Source of the DNA: Nitrospira sp. | Lineage (GTDB): Bacteria; Nitrospirota; Nitrospiria; Nitrospirales; Nitrospiraceae | Assembly (NCBI GenBank): GCA_030653545.1 | Contig: JAURZE010000022.1 | Coordinates: forward strand, 62,001 to 126,000 | Length of the DNA stretch: 64,000 nt | Direction of reading: 5' to 3' | Part shown: positions 1 to 11,646 of the stretch, piece after piece | Layout: each line of letters begins with the position of its first letter | Numbering within the stretch: the stretch's first letter is position 1 | Made by a program: the position numbers and the translations under genes | The notes under the pieces: generated by a model | What the model was told of the DNA's origin: nothing | The model's input: only the letters and a program-made list of their open reading frames with translations | Database searches by the model: none

Positions 1-31
1 ACGCAAGAGTAAGAATACCCGGGTTGAAGGG

Positions 32-937
32 TTACGGCTTGCAGTCGCTGGTCCGTTTTCCGCTGATCGATCCCCATCCGCCTTGTGAGTTCACGAAGGT
101 GCCTTCTAAGCCTTTTCCTTCTTTGGTGAATTGCAGGCTGTCTTCCTGGACTTGGCCGTTGCTTTCCCAACGAAGATAGACGTTCTCTCCCAGCACGACG
201 GTTTCGACCAGCCCGGAGACCTGGGGATATTCAGGCCCCGGGGGAGGGAACAGCATGGCCAGCTTCTGCTCTTGATGATGCTGCTGGTGATTGTGAATGA
301 TCCATTGCCAGGTTCCGCAGAGTTTATTGCGTCCCCGCACCGTTCGTACCCGATCTTTCCAGGTCCTGAGTTGCCACCATTCCGCGATCGCCCGCTGTTG
401 CGCATCGAGGGCCAAGCGTCCCGCGGTAAGGGCGAGAGGCACGCGGTCGGCTGCGGTGGTATCCGGTTTCACGTCGGCCAGTTGCGTCAATTCTTTCATC
501 GTCTGAGCGAGACTGGGAATGGCTGCCGTCGTCTGGATCCAGTTCACAACTGTGGCCGACGGAGCGGCAACGAGGTCCGCATGCTGACTCAAGGATTGCG
601 TGATGCGGTCGGCTGTCTGCCAGGCAGCCAAGTTGGCAATGAGCCGTTGGGCAGACGCCGTCAGTTCTTGGACGCCCAGCTCTTTGGCAACTTTGGCGGG
701 GATGTTCTTTGCGGCGACGGTACTCGCGACATCTTGGAGGCCCAGCGCCGGTCCCACTTTCGTTGTGAAGAGGGACAATGCAGCCGCATTGTCCGACAGG
801 GTCCCCAGCGCTTCCGACTGAGCTTGGACTAACGGATACAGTTCAGCAGGTCCGGAACTAGGGTCTGCTGCGTGGCTAGAGGAGACGAGGAGGAGCAGAC
901 TGACAAACCAACCTGCGATGTTCAGGGATCGACTCAT
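32..937 (-). CDS. Exported hypothetical protein (301 aa)
   Basis: I do not recognise the family. The N-terminus is a clear Sec signal peptide (hydrophobic core at residues 8-20, likely cleavage after S-H-A-A near residue 24), so the product is probably periplasmic or outer-membrane associated. Residues 30-195 are alanine/threonine-rich and probably helical. Residues 205-301 look like a separate beta-rich module with Trp and Gly residues and a Cys near each end (KLCGTWQW and the C-terminal SDCKP), which could form a disulfide. It is the first of two minus-strand genes but shows no functional link to the hydrolase-like gene 45 nt upstream. Confidence 0.7.
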   Translation of the reverse strand: MSRSLNIAGWFVSLLLLVSSSHAADPSSGPAELYPLVQAQSEALGTLSDNAAALSLFTTKVGPALGLQDVASTVAAKNIPAKVAKELGVQELTASAQRLIANLAAWQTADRITQSLSQHADLVAAPSATVVNWIQTTAAIPSLAQTMKELTQLADVKPDTTAADRVPLALTAGRLALDAQQRAIAEWWQLRTWKDRVRTVRGRNKLCGTWQWIIHNHQQHHQEQKLAMLFPPPGPEYPQVSGLVETVVLGENVYLRWESNGQVQEDSLQFTKEGKGLEGTFVNSQGGWGSISGKRTSDCKP

Positions 938-982
938 AGGTCACCAGGATAGGGATGAATGCGAGGGTGATGGAGATGTTCG

Positions 983-1783
983 CTAGGTTCCTTGAAAGCA
1001 GGCCTTGAGGAAGACGGCCGATCGTTCCCAGGCTGTGGCGGTGATATCCGCGCGATAGGAGTCGGCCTTCATTTCATTGCTGAAGGCATGTGGCGCATCT
1101 GGGTAATTAGCAATCTCGACCTTCTTGCCATATTCAGCGGCGGCGGCGCGTAACTGTTCGGCATCGTCTGCGGTCGCCCAGGTATCTCGCCCGGCTTGAT
1201 GGTAGAGAATCGGGGAGATCACTTCTTTCATCAGCTCGCGAGGCTGGAACATTTTCCCATAGTAGGCGACCGTCGCACGCAATCGCTTTCGCTGGGCGGC
1301 AAAACGGAGTGCCAGCGAGGCCCCCATCCCATAGCCCACCACTCCGTGAATATTCCGCTTGGTGAAATCTTTCGTGTTCAGATATTCGCAACAGGAGTTG
1401 ATGTCCCGAAGCACCAGAGATTCGTCGATTTTTGCCATCAGCGCTTCGCCGACCTCATCATTGGCGGTGACCATGCCGCCGATCCGTCCATAGAGATTGG
1501 GGATGATGACCACGTACCCTTCACAGGCCAGCCGAGCGCCGAGATCCTTGATTTGCCCGGTTAATCCCCATCGGTCGTGCAGCAGCACGAGACTCGGATA
1601 GAGCATCTTTGTCTGCGGCCAAAACAAGATCGTTTCAACCTGCACTTCTTTCGGCATGCGTGTCTTGATGTAGGGATCCACCATGGCATCGCTATGGGTC
1701 GGGATGGGCACCCCGCTCGGGAATCGGGCGATTCCCGTGCCGATCTGATCCAAGGTATACGGTGCCGAATGTGTCGTGGTCAT
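983..1783 (-). CDS. Dienelactone hydrolase-fold protein, nucleophile missing
   Basis: This is an alpha/beta-hydrolase of the dienelactone hydrolase (DLH) family, 266 aa, the usual length. The histidine (PDAPHAFSN near the C-terminus) and the acid (AGRDTWA) of the triad can be seen. The nucleophile elbow, normally G-x-C-x-G in DLH, reads G-Y-G-M-G, so residue 152 is Gly where Cys or Ser is expected. The codon there is GGG and the frame is open on both sides, so this is not an obvious sequencing error. The fold call is confident, but hydrolase activity is doubtful. There is no signal peptide, so it is probably cytoplasmic. A sigma-70 promoter at 1846-1875 serves it. Confidence 0.8.
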   Translation of the reverse strand: MTTTHSAPYTLDQIGTGIARFPSGVPIPTHSDAMVDPYIKTRMPKEVQVETILFWPQTKMLYPSLVLLHDRWGLTGQIKDLGARLACEGYVVIIPNLYGRIGGMVTANDEVGEALMAKIDESLVLRDINSCCEYLNTKDFTKRNIHGVVGYGMGASLALRFAAQRKRLRATVAYYGKMFQPRELMKEVISPILYHQAGRDTWATADDAEQLRAAAAEYGKKVEIANYPDAPHAFSNEMKADSYRADITATAWERSAVFLKACFQGT

Positions 1784-1845
1784 GGTGCTAAACCCTTTCC
1801 CCGCGCGTATTTCAGAAAGCTGATCCGTATCGAACCTGGGTTCCG

Positions 1846-1875
1846 ACTATAGGGAACCGTTTGCGGGAATGTCAA
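1846..1875 (-). promoter_or_regulatory. Sigma-70 promoter for the DLH-like gene
   Basis: Reading the minus strand: -35 TTGACA (1870-1875), 18-nt spacer, -10 TATAGT (1846-1851), about 60 nt before the start codon at 1783. It is divergent from, and close to, the promoter of the oxidoreductase gene. Confidence 0.6.
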
Positions 1876-1898
1876 CGGAGTGTCATGACGTGAACTCA

Positions 1899-1927
1899 TT
1901 GACCCGTAAGGACATCCACTCTACAGT
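1899..1927 (+). promoter_or_regulatory. Sigma-70 promoter for the Gfo/Idh/MocA gene
   Basis: -35 TTGACC (1899-1904), 17-nt spacer, -10 TACAGT (1922-1927). It is followed by an AGGAGG ribosome site just before the ATG at 1948. Confidence 0.5.
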
Positions 1928-1947
1928 GCCAAACAGGAGGAGCTCAT

Positions 1948-2937
1948 ATGACGGTACCGCCACAAATCAGCCTGGGGCTCATAGGCGCCGGGCGCCATGG
2001 CACTCGCTATGCCCGCCATCTGATTCAGGACATGCCTCAAGCTCGACTGCACGCGGTCTGTCGGCAACACCCGGAGCAGGGACTGGACGTTCCCGGGAGC
2101 GAGGCCGTCAGGATCTATGGGCGGCCTGAAGACCTGATCGCTGATCCCCTGGTCGATGCGATCATCCTTGTCGTTCCGCCGGTACTCCATAAAGATCTAT
2201 GCCTGGCCGCGGTTTCAGCGCGGAAGCCGGTGCTTATCGAGAAACCTCTGGCAACGACCTACCCTGATGCATGCGTCATGGTTGAGGCGGCTGCACGGGC
2301 GGAGGTGCCGTTGATGACGGCTCACACCCTCCGATTCGATGCGACGATTCAATCGTTACTCGCGTCTCGCTCACGAATCGGCCAGTCCCGACAGCTCGGC
2401 TTGACGAGCCACATCGAGACGAAAGGGCGGAGTGCGGACCATGCGGATGGCTATGGCCGGCGTGGAGCGCTCCTGGAGTTCGGGGTGCATCTGCTGGATC
2501 TGGTTCGCGTGCTCACCGGGGAGGAAATTGAAACGGTGCAATGTGTCTTGGATCATATGCCGCCGGCTCACCCGGAGACATGCGCGAAGGTCCAGCTCCG
2601 AACGAAGAGCGGGATACCGTGCAGCATCGACGTCGCACGTGTGGAGGCAGGGCGGGTAGGGCGGGCCGAATGGATCGGCTCAGACGGCCAACTTCTAGCC
2701 GATTGGACGAACCGGAAGATTCGGTATACAGACAGAGCCTCCCGCAGCGAGGAGTGGTCGACCGCACTGAGTCCGACCATCCTCACCACGCTGCGGGAGT
2801 TTGTCCGTGCGCTGCAGCATGACACATCGATGCCGATTACCGGGGACGACGGTTGCCGAGCTGTCGAGATCGCCGAAGCCTGCTACCGTTCCGCCGAGGC
2901 TGATGGCGTGACCATCACTCTCCCATTGAAAGCCTAG
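1948..2937 (+). CDS. Gfo/Idh/MocA family NAD(P)-dependent oxidoreductase
   Basis: The protein is 329 aa, typical of the family. The N-terminal Rossmann domain begins at residue 9 with G-x-G-x-x-G (GAGRHG). The family signature E-K-P-L appears near residue 99, where the lysine is the usual catalytic residue. The C-terminal alpha/beta dimerisation and substrate domain follows (GALLEFGVHLLDL). Members oxidise or reduce sugars, inositols or related alcohols; the substrate cannot be told here. The start is fixed by AGGAGG 5-6 nt upstream of the ATG. The gene stands alone between divergent and convergent neighbours. Confidence 0.88.
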   Translation: MTVPPQISLGLIGAGRHGTRYARHLIQDMPQARLHAVCRQHPEQGLDVPGSEAVRIYGRPEDLIADPLVDAIILVVPPVLHKDLCLAAVSARKPVLIEKPLATTYPDACVMVEAAARAEVPLMTAHTLRFDATIQSLLASRSRIGQSRQLGLTSHIETKGRSADHADGYGRRGALLEFGVHLLDLVRVLTGEEIETVQCVLDHMPPAHPETCAKVQLRTKSGIPCSIDVARVEAGRVGRAEWIGSDGQLLADWTNRKIRYTDRASRSEEWSTALSPTILTTLREFVRALQHDTSMPITGDDGCRAVEIAEACYRSAEADGVTITLPLKA

Positions 2938-2998
2938 CTCCATATCATCCAGGCTACGACTCGAACGTCTTCCCCGTTATCCTTGCGCCAGCCGGACG

Positions 2999-3235
2999 CT
3001 AGGCGTCCGCTACGATATGGGTATCCGTTTCCTCGACCCCTTCAATCGCATGCACCTTTGTAATGACGACGTCTGACAGGGTTCGCTCGTCTTGCACGCT
3101 GATGAAGACGAAAATATCCGGCCGACCGAAGCAGGAATGGGCCTGTTCAACTCCGGTAATCTTTTTGAGTGCCTGGACGACGTCCTTGGTCTTGCCGGCC
3201 TTGACCTTAATCAGGATGTACGCGCGTGTTGCCAT
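2999..3235 (-). CDS. Lrp/AsnC ligand-binding domain protein (stand-alone RAM domain)
   Basis: 78 aa forming a single RAM/ACT-like ligand-binding domain as found at the C-terminus of Lrp/AsnC regulators (residues 1-75; motif V-x-x-C-F-G-R-P-D near the middle, then the beta-strand HIVADA). There is no helix-turn-helix, so it cannot bind DNA in the usual way. Stand-alone forms are known and form ring-like oligomers that may sense amino acids. AAGGAGG lies 5-6 nt before the start. A short hairpin (2993-3009) overlaps the stop codon. Confidence 0.85.
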   Translation of the reverse strand: MATRAYILIKVKAGKTKDVVQALKKITGVEQAHSCFGRPDIFVFISVQDERTLSDVVITKVHAIEGVEETDTHIVADA

Positions 3236-3287
3236 AGCTTCCTCCTTGGTGTGCTGCAGTGATTCGTCTCAAAGGTCGCATCGGATA

Positions 3288-3938
3288 CTAACTTGATCCA
3301 GCCCCAGGCATCTCCTTTCTGCGTGATGAAAATATCTGCTGAAACTCGAGCCCGCGCGCGTGAAGAGCTTGCCGGGCATCTCGGACCAAATGCATGAACC
3401 GGTGAAACTCCTCGACCGACAGATTAAACGGTGCGAACCCTTGCGCGAGAACGTGTAAGTCTTCAGGCGAGCGTCGCGCTTCTTCATCGGAGAGCCGCTC
3501 CAAAACGTCCGCTGTCCATCCGGTTGTCCGGAGGGCTTTGACGATGTCCTCAGCCTGGTCGCCATACTTCTGCCCAAGCGCCTGTCGAGCAAACTCTAGG
3601 ACCGCAGCATCACCGCTTTTGGCAAAGACCGACTGGAACTGAATCACGAACCGGATAATGTGATTGGCCTCAGGCGTGCCTTCTGGGGGTAAGACCTCCG
3701 CGTCTTGCAGCGTGGCCAGCACAGCCATCGCTGAACCGATGTGCGGCGAAGCGGTCTTGGTGGATCGTTGTGCTTGGGTCAGGTCCGGTTTCTGGACAGG
3801 GTCAGCCCACGCCTGTTGAAGCTCACAGATCGCCAGGAGTCCGCTGAGCATGAGGGGCGGAAGGAAGAGCGTCATGATGGACGCGGAAGATTGCGGCACC
3901 GGTGAGAGGCATCGAAGAGAGAGACGCATGGCGGGCAT
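3288..3938 (-). CDS. Exported hypothetical protein (216 aa)
   Basis: No family recognised. The N-terminus has a long hydrophobic stretch ending in A-W-A before D46, consistent with a Sec signal peptide cleaved there. The rest (residues 47-216) is helical and polar, with a segment rich in Arg/Glu (DEEARRSPEDLHVLAQ). The first ATG at 3938 overlaps a TATAAT-like sequence (3937-3942, minus strand), so translation might really begin at the ATG at 3929 or at the Met 22 codon. Expected location is the periplasm. It is divergent from comM. Confidence 0.65.
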   Translation of the reverse strand: MPAMRLSLRCLSPVPQSSASIMTLFLPPLMLSGLLAICELQQAWADPVQKPDLTQAQRSTKTASPHIGSAMAVLATLQDAEVLPPEGTPEANHIIRFVIQFQSVFAKSGDAAVLEFARQALGQKYGDQAEDIVKALRTTGWTADVLERLSDEEARRSPEDLHVLAQGFAPFNLSVEEFHRFMHLVRDARQALHARGLEFQQIFSSRRKEMPGAGSS

Positions 3939-3992
3939 TATACAGTCTTATGCGGAGGGCAGCTACCGGCGTCATGCCGGTCGATCATTCGC

Positions 3993-4021
3993 TTGCAACA
4001 CCATTGAGGAGTTTCTATAAT
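3993..4021 (+). promoter_or_regulatory. Sigma-70 promoter for comM/yifB
   Basis: Near-consensus: -35 TTGCAA (3993-3998), 17-nt spacer, -10 TATAAT (4016-4021), placing +1 about 30 nt before the ATG at 4058. Confidence 0.75.
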
Positions 4022-4057
4022 CCCGCGTTCGTCGGGCACAGAAAGGTGTGATGCTCC

Positions 4058-5587
4058 ATGCTGGCCAAGGTCGCGAGTGCTGCACTCGTGGGGCTGGATG
4101 CTCATCTTGTCGACGTCGAAGTCGACATTTCCGGAGGGCTTCCACAATTCTCTGTGGTGGGATTGCCGGATGCGACCGTGCGCGAAAGTCGTGATCGCGT
4201 CCGCGCCGCTCTGAAGAACACGGGTTTTCATTTTCCTGCCAAACGCATTACCGTCAATCTGGCCCCTGCAGGCATCAAGAAAGAAGGCTCCGGCCTCGAT
4301 TTGGCCATTGCCATCGGGATCCTCGTCGCGGAAGAGGTGATCCCGCAAGAGGCCTTGGACCGGCGGGTCTTATTGGGCGAGCTTTCTCTGGACGGACGAA
4401 TCAAACCGATCACCGGGGCGTTATCGTTCGGACTCGCCTGCCGCAGAGGGTATGACCTCCTGTTGCCTGCCGCCAATGGGACCGAAGCGGCGCTTGTTGA
4501 TGGGGTGAATGCCTATCCGCTCCATACCTTGCCGGAAGCCGTCGAGTTCCTAAACGGAAGCCAGCCGCTCAATGCCTGCCCATCGAATTTGAACCATCTC
4601 GAGTCCTTACGGCCGGCGGATGATGAGGACTATGCCGATGTACGCGGGCAGGACCACGCCAAGCGGGCGCTGGAGGTCGCCGCGGCCGGCGGCCACAATC
4701 TTCTGATGGTGGGACCGCCAGGATCGGGAAAGACGATGCTGGCGCGCCGTCTCCCATCGATTCTCCCGATCATGGAGCTGGACGAAGCGATTGAAACCAC
4801 CAGAGTCCATAGTGTGGCCGGCCAGCTGCCGCCGGATCATCCGTTACTCATGGTGCGGCCGTTTCGATCCCCGCATCATAGTATTTCGGACGCCGGCCTT
4901 GTGGGCGGAGGGGCCGTTCCGAAACCGGGCGAGGTGTCGCTCGCGCACAACGGCGTGCTGTTTCTGGATGAATCTCCGGAGTTCAAGCGTCCGGTGTTGG
5001 AGGGATTGCGCCAACCGCTCGAAGATGGTCATGTAACGCTGACGAGAGCCAGCGGCACGATACGGTATCCGGCCCGCTTCATGCTGATCGCGGCCATGAA
5101 TCCCTGTCCCTGTGGATACTATGGTGACCGGTCCCGGCCTTGTGTGTGCACGGTGCCGCAGATTCGTCGCTATCGCGCCAAGCTCTCCGGCCCCTTGCTC
5201 GACCGGCTGGATCTGCACTTGGAAGTACCGCCGGTGCCGATTCGGGAGTTGCGCCATGAACAGCCTCCGACGGAAAGTTCCGCCGCGATTCGTGCCCGTG
5301 TGCTCGCAGCGCGCGGGCGGCAGCAGGTACGGTATCGGGACGACGGCATTTACACCAATGCCCAGTTGAAGCCCAGACTCGTGAAGCGGTATTGTGGGCT
5401 TGCGGCCGGACCCCAAGAGTTGCTGGAGCAGGCAATGGCCAGGCTCAATCTGTCAGCCCGCGCCCATGGACGCATTTTGCGCGTCGCGAGGACCATTGCT
5501 GATTTAGCGGACTCTGATAAGATTGAGACCGTCCATGTCGCGGAAGCGATTCAGTATCGGGCGCTCGATCGGGCGATTGAGGTGTGA
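4058..5587 (+). CDS. comM: YifB/ComM family Mg-chelatase-like AAA+ ATPase
   Basis: 509 aa, full length for the family. The N-terminal ChlI/Lon-protease-like domain spans residues 1-180 (GLPQFSVVGLPDATVRESRDRV is diagnostic). The AAA+ core has Walker A G-P-P-G-S-G-K-T near residue 220 and Walker B LFLDE near residue 305. The zinc-type motif CPCGYYGD and a C-terminal lid domain follow. ComM homologues are hexameric helicases that promote branch migration during natural transformation. Whether this organism is transformable cannot be seen. The gene ends 6 nt before the next small gene. Confidence 0.92.
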   Translation: MLAKVASAALVGLDAHLVDVEVDISGGLPQFSVVGLPDATVRESRDRVRAALKNTGFHFPAKRITVNLAPAGIKKEGSGLDLAIAIGILVAEEVIPQEALDRRVLLGELSLDGRIKPITGALSFGLACRRGYDLLLPAANGTEAALVDGVNAYPLHTLPEAVEFLNGSQPLNACPSNLNHLESLRPADDEDYADVRGQDHAKRALEVAAAGGHNLLMVGPPGSGKTMLARRLPSILPIMELDEAIETTRVHSVAGQLPPDHPLLMVRPFRSPHHSISDAGLVGGGAVPKPGEVSLAHNGVLFLDESPEFKRPVLEGLRQPLEDGHVTLTRASGTIRYPARFMLIAAMNPCPCGYYGDRSRPCVCTVPQIRRYRAKLSGPLLDRLDLHLEVPPVPIRELRHEQPPTESSAAIRARVLAARGRQQVRYRDDGIYTNAQLKPRLVKRYCGLAAGPQELLEQAMARLNLSARAHGRILRVARTIADLADSDKIETVHVAEAIQYRALDRAIEV

Positions 5588-5593
5588 CGGGTA

Positions 5594-5809
5594 GTGCTGA
5601 CGACCATGAAAGTCTTTCTCTGGTGGTTCGTCGTCGGGGCGACGATGGCGCTCTCGGTGCTGATGCTGCAAGGCGGCATACGCGATGTCATGCAGGCGCA
5701 AGGGTCGGTCTGGACGCTCAAACTGGCGGAACTGCTGACGACCATCATCGGTGGGGGCCTGCTCGGCGGCTGCATCGCCTTGATTCTCGATCGCATCAAG
5801 AAGTCGTAA
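5594..5809 (+). CDS. Small membrane protein (71 aa)
   Basis: No family recognised. It contains two hydrophobic helices (about residues 7-25 and 45-65) separated by a short polar loop, ending in basic R-I-K-K-S. This suggests a two-pass inner-membrane protein with a cytoplasmic C-terminus. The listed GTG start lies 6 nt after comM; an ATG four codons on (M5) is an equally good start. Likely co-transcribed with comM. Confidence 0.6.
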   Translation: MLTTMKVFLWWFVVGATMALSVLMLQGGIRDVMQAQGSVWTLKLAELLTTIIGGGLLGGCIALILDRIKKS

Positions 5810-5853
5810 CGCGGTCTGTCTTTTTACTGACAGTTGGTCACACGAGGGGAAAC

Positions 5854-6279
5854 ATGGATCTTGAAGTCGGATCGAATCTCTATCGCAATACAGATGGCAC
5901 CATAGAAGTTGAGGGGGTGCCGCTCATCCAGGTCGCGCAACACCGCTCGACGGGAGCGATCCTGCTGAATTTCGCGCTGTTCGACCAGACGGGGAAAATG
6001 CTCGTCAAGTTAGTCGACAGCACCATCATGTTCAACGAGCGTCGTGCCTATGATGTGACGAAAACACCCAAGACGGTGACGTTGAAGGAATCGACCTCTG
6101 GGAAAGTCTTGCTCCAGTTCGACGTGAAAGCGCCGAACGTGGTGGTATTTTCCAAGGGTGAATTCCCCACGATGAAGGGTCACCTCCTGGAAGTGTCTTC
6201 GAAGGAATGGAAAATCGACAAACTTCGAGCCAGCGGCACGACACAGGACGCCTCGGGCGGAGCCGTCAAACTCGGGTAG
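5854..6279 (+). CDS. Hypothetical protein (141 aa)
   Basis: No family recognised. The ATG at 5854 is chosen because of a GAGGGG ribosome site about 4 nt upstream and because the in-frame extension further upstream overlaps the preceding gene and has poor composition. The product is soluble with alternating hydrophobic strands (ILLNFALFD, VLLQFDVKA), suggesting a beta-sandwich. There is no signal peptide. It converges on clpB with about 25 nt between the stops. Confidence 0.65.
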   Translation: MDLEVGSNLYRNTDGTIEVEGVPLIQVAQHRSTGAILLNFALFDQTGKMLVKLVDSTIMFNERRAYDVTKTPKTVTLKESTSGKVLLQFDVKAPNVVVFSKGEFPTMKGHLLEVSSKEWKIDKLRASGTTQDASGGAVKLG

Positions 6280-6304
6280 CGCAAGTCCGACGGCCAATCA
6301 GCGA

Positions 6305-8905
<2,601 letters not shown>

Positions 8906-8947
8906 GGGAATTCCTCCTCGACAGGTGCGCGAGTTGCTGATGAATCT

Positions 8948-8975
8948 CTAATAATCATCGGTCAACACGTGTCAA
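8948..8975 (-). promoter_or_regulatory. Promoter of clpB with overlapping palindrome
   Basis: On the minus strand: TTGACA (8970-8975), 16-nt spacer, TATTAG (8948-8953). The 8-bp palindrome ACACGTGT abuts and overlaps the -35 box. I see neither a CIRCE element nor a convincing sigma-32 box. Confidence 0.4.
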
Positions 8976-9141
8976 GGCATGAGAGGGGAGATTCTCCTTT
9001 CGCCTATCGGTTCTTGACCGGCCAGCCGTTCAGGATTAAGGTGCGGACCCGTGCAGTATTGTGTTCGTCAAATAGTCGATGGGCCGGCAAAGCCGGCCTG
9101 TCCGCAAGGTAGAAGATAGGATGAGGCGGTAATAGTTACAG

Positions 9142-9972
9142 ATGCCCAGCCACGTTTCCTCACTGTTTGAACTCTATCGGCAAGCGATTCGGTCCACCGT
9201 ACGTTCGCTCCGTCATGGCTGGATCGCCATGCTTGCGTTGGTGGGATTTGCGCTGCTGTTTGCCGGGGTGTCGCAGGTTGCAGGCGCATTAGGGATCGCC
9301 GGCGGTTTTCTGCTCGGGGCGCTCAATGCGCTGTTGGTGGGAGCGACGCTGTCTTTGATCGAGCACTCGCTCGGCGGCGCGCGTTCCCTTCAACTGCATG
9401 ACATCCAGGAAAGTCTGGGTTGCTACTTTTGGGAAGTGATCGGGGTAGGGTTTGTCTTGTGGCTCCCCATCATGGCGCTCGATCTTGGCACACAGGCGAG
9501 CCCCTATGGGCAATTTCTCTCGTCGGCGGCGCTCCTGTTGCTCTTCATTTTACTGAATCCGGCGCCTGAGGTGATTTATCAGGTACGGCAGGATTCACCG
9601 CTGGATGTGTTGAAGACCTGCTATGAGTTTGTGCTGGAAAATTGGATCGAATGGTTCTTGCCGTTCGGACTGCTGATACTTCCAGTCGTGCTATCGCCCT
9701 CCGGGCTTGAACAGTTTGTCCGGTTGTCCAGTCGTCTGGGTCGAGGAGCCGGGCTCGACTTTTTCCAACTCTTGATTCTCCCATTCACTGTCCTTGGCGG
9801 GTGGTTCGGCTATCTGGGAATCCCGTCCGACGCCTACTGGGTTTTGGCGATTCTTCTGACTCCTCCTGTGGCCATGAGCATCCTTCTGTTCCGCGGCCAT
9901 CTCTTTGCATTACTCCATGGCTCATCTCACCGGCAGCGCGCGTTCGCCCGTCGATTTGATGACGGGCGATAG
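9142..9972 (+). CDS. Polytopic membrane protein of unknown function (276 aa)
   Basis: No family recognised. About seven hydrophobic segments are visible: roughly residues 30-50, 52-75, 95-115, 125-145, 172-190, 205-228 and 233-258. The C-terminus is basic and cytoplasmic-looking (SSHRQRAFARRF). The SD sequence is weak. The gene stands alone between clpB (divergent) and the glrK operon. Confidence 0.65.
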   Translation: MPSHVSSLFELYRQAIRSTVRSLRHGWIAMLALVGFALLFAGVSQVAGALGIAGGFLLGALNALLVGATLSLIEHSLGGARSLQLHDIQESLGCYFWEVIGVGFVLWLPIMALDLGTQASPYGQFLSSAALLLLFILLNPAPEVIYQVRQDSPLDVLKTCYEFVLENWIEWFLPFGLLILPVVLSPSGLEQFVRLSSRLGRGAGLDFFQLLILPFTVLGGWFGYLGIPSDAYWVLAILLTPPVAMSILLFRGHLFALLHGSSHRQRAFARRFDDGR

Positions 9973-10165
9973 CTAGTCGGATTGCGACTGCCGGTGCGAT
10001 ACTCGCTCAGATTTCATGGTTGAGAGCGTGCGACTTCATAAAACATTCTGGATTTCACTGGAAACAGTACCGCAACGGTTGTAGCGAAGAGTGAAATAGT
10101 GTATGGTTTTACCTACACTTGCTCTTTGAGTGATTCCTGCTCATCAGACGAAGGCATCCCGGATC

Positions 10166-11638
10166 ATGAGACTTTCCATATTTTGGCGATTGGTTCTCAC
10201 CTGCCTGGTGATTATTGTGGTCATGGCAGGGGTGAATCTCTATGCCTTATTCCAGCTTCGCCAGCTCACGGCGCTCAGTACAGAAATGGCTTCGTTTCAC
10301 TATCCGGCCGTTGAGGCCGCCAAGAGACTGCAGGAGTCCTTGTTTGCCCAACTCAATAGTGAAAAAAAATATCTGGCGACGAAAGATGGAACGTTTCTCA
10401 CGAATTTCAATGAAGAGGTTGAAGAATTCCAGCGAAATCTTCAGCATCTTCGTGATCAAGAAATCGCGCCTCATGCCATCACGTTGCTTCAGGAGGCCGG
10501 GCAGCTCCTGCAAGAGCGCCTAGTTCTTTTTCATGACGAATTCGAGCAACCCGGCGATCGGGTGGGCGGGCATGAGGCAGGATACGAGAACCGTCGAGAT
10601 GCCATCATGGATCGGATGTCTGCGACGATTCAAAGTTATATCGACGTACATGAAGCACGGGTGAGTGTGGGGGTCAGCGAATCACGTGCGAGTGCCGCGC
10701 GGGCGGAAGCCGTCACGGAGCAGTTAGTGCTGGTTGCCTTGGTATTCGGACTTGGACTCGCGGGGATTGCCAGTTATAGTATTCTGCGTCCGCTTCGTCA
10801 GTTGCAGGGACATATCAAGCTGATCGGGCAAGGAAAATTCGGCACACCGTTGGAGATTACCGCACCTTCGGAACTTCGCGATCTGGTCGACACTGTGAAC
10901 TGGATGGGGGGGAAGCTCCAGGAGCTGGACGACATGAAGTCGGAATTTCTCGCCCACGTGTCGCATGAACTACGCACGCCGATGGCTTCAATTCAGGAAG
11001 GGACTCATCTGCTCCTCGATGAAATTCCCGGACCGCTCCTAGCAGAGCAGCGAACCACGCTTCGGATCATGGCCGATAGCAGTCGACGGTTGATTCATCT
11101 GATCTCGACCATTCTCGATCTTTCAAAGATGGAAGCCGGAATGATGGAGTATCGCATTGTCCCGATCGATCTGAATCGCATTGCGGATATTTCAGTCAAC
11201 AAAGTCAGACTTTTGGCTGATTCCAAACACGTTCAGCTCCTGACGGAACACCCGAAAGAACGTCTCTGGGTGAAGGCCGATGCGCTGCGCATTGAACAGG
11301 TACTGGATAATCTCTTGTCAAACGCCTTGAAATTCAGCCCTGAAGGAGGCATCGTCAAGCTGCACATGGCTCCCGATCCTAAGGCGGGGGTCTTGGAGAT
11401 ATCTGTATCCGATGCCGGACCCGGTATCGATTCGGAAGATCTTCCCCATATCTTCGAACGGTTTTATCAGGGACGAAATAAGGCCAAGAATGCCTCCGCA
11501 GGGAGCGGGCTTGGATTGGCGCTGGCAAAGAAAATTGTGGAAGCCCATAGTGGGCGGATCTGGATTGAAGGTGAGGCTGGAAAGGGAACGACTGTACGGT
11601 TTATCCTACGGTTGACCAAACCTGGCGGGACAAGCTGA
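10166..11638 (+). CDS. glrK: GlrK/QseE-like sensor histidine kinase
   Basis: 490 aa from the ATG at 10166; the in-frame upstream codons (from 10130) precede a membrane anchor and are unlikely to be translated. Order: TM1 (7-28), periplasmic helical sensor (30-185), TM2 (190-212), HAMP (213-265), HisKA with phospho-acceptor H267 (VSHELRTP), HATPase_c with N and G boxes. The segment after the histidine (S-I-Q-E-G-T-H-L-L-L-D-E) closely resembles Escherichia GlrK. It precedes a lipoprotein and a sigma-54 response regulator, the same order as glrK-qseG-glrR of enterobacteria, where it tunes envelope-stress responses. The role here is inferred. Confidence 0.85.
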   Translation: MRLSIFWRLVLTCLVIIVVMAGVNLYALFQLRQLTALSTEMASFHYPAVEAAKRLQESLFAQLNSEKKYLATKDGTFLTNFNEEVEEFQRNLQHLRDQEIAPHAITLLQEAGQLLQERLVLFHDEFEQPGDRVGGHEAGYENRRDAIMDRMSATIQSYIDVHEARVSVGVSESRASAARAEAVTEQLVLVALVFGLGLAGIASYSILRPLRQLQGHIKLIGQGKFGTPLEITAPSELRDLVDTVNWMGGKLQELDDMKSEFLAHVSHELRTPMASIQEGTHLLLDEIPGPLLAEQRTTLRIMADSSRRLIHLISTILDLSKMEAGMMEYRIVPIDLNRIADISVNKVRLLADSKHVQLLTEHPKERLWVKADALRIEQVLDNLLSNALKFSPEGGIVKLHMAPDPKAGVLEISVSDAGPGIDSEDLPHIFERFYQGRNKAKNASAGSGLGLALAKKIVEAHSGRIWIEGEAGKGTTVRFILRLTKPGGTS

Positions 11639-11646
11639 GGGTGACT

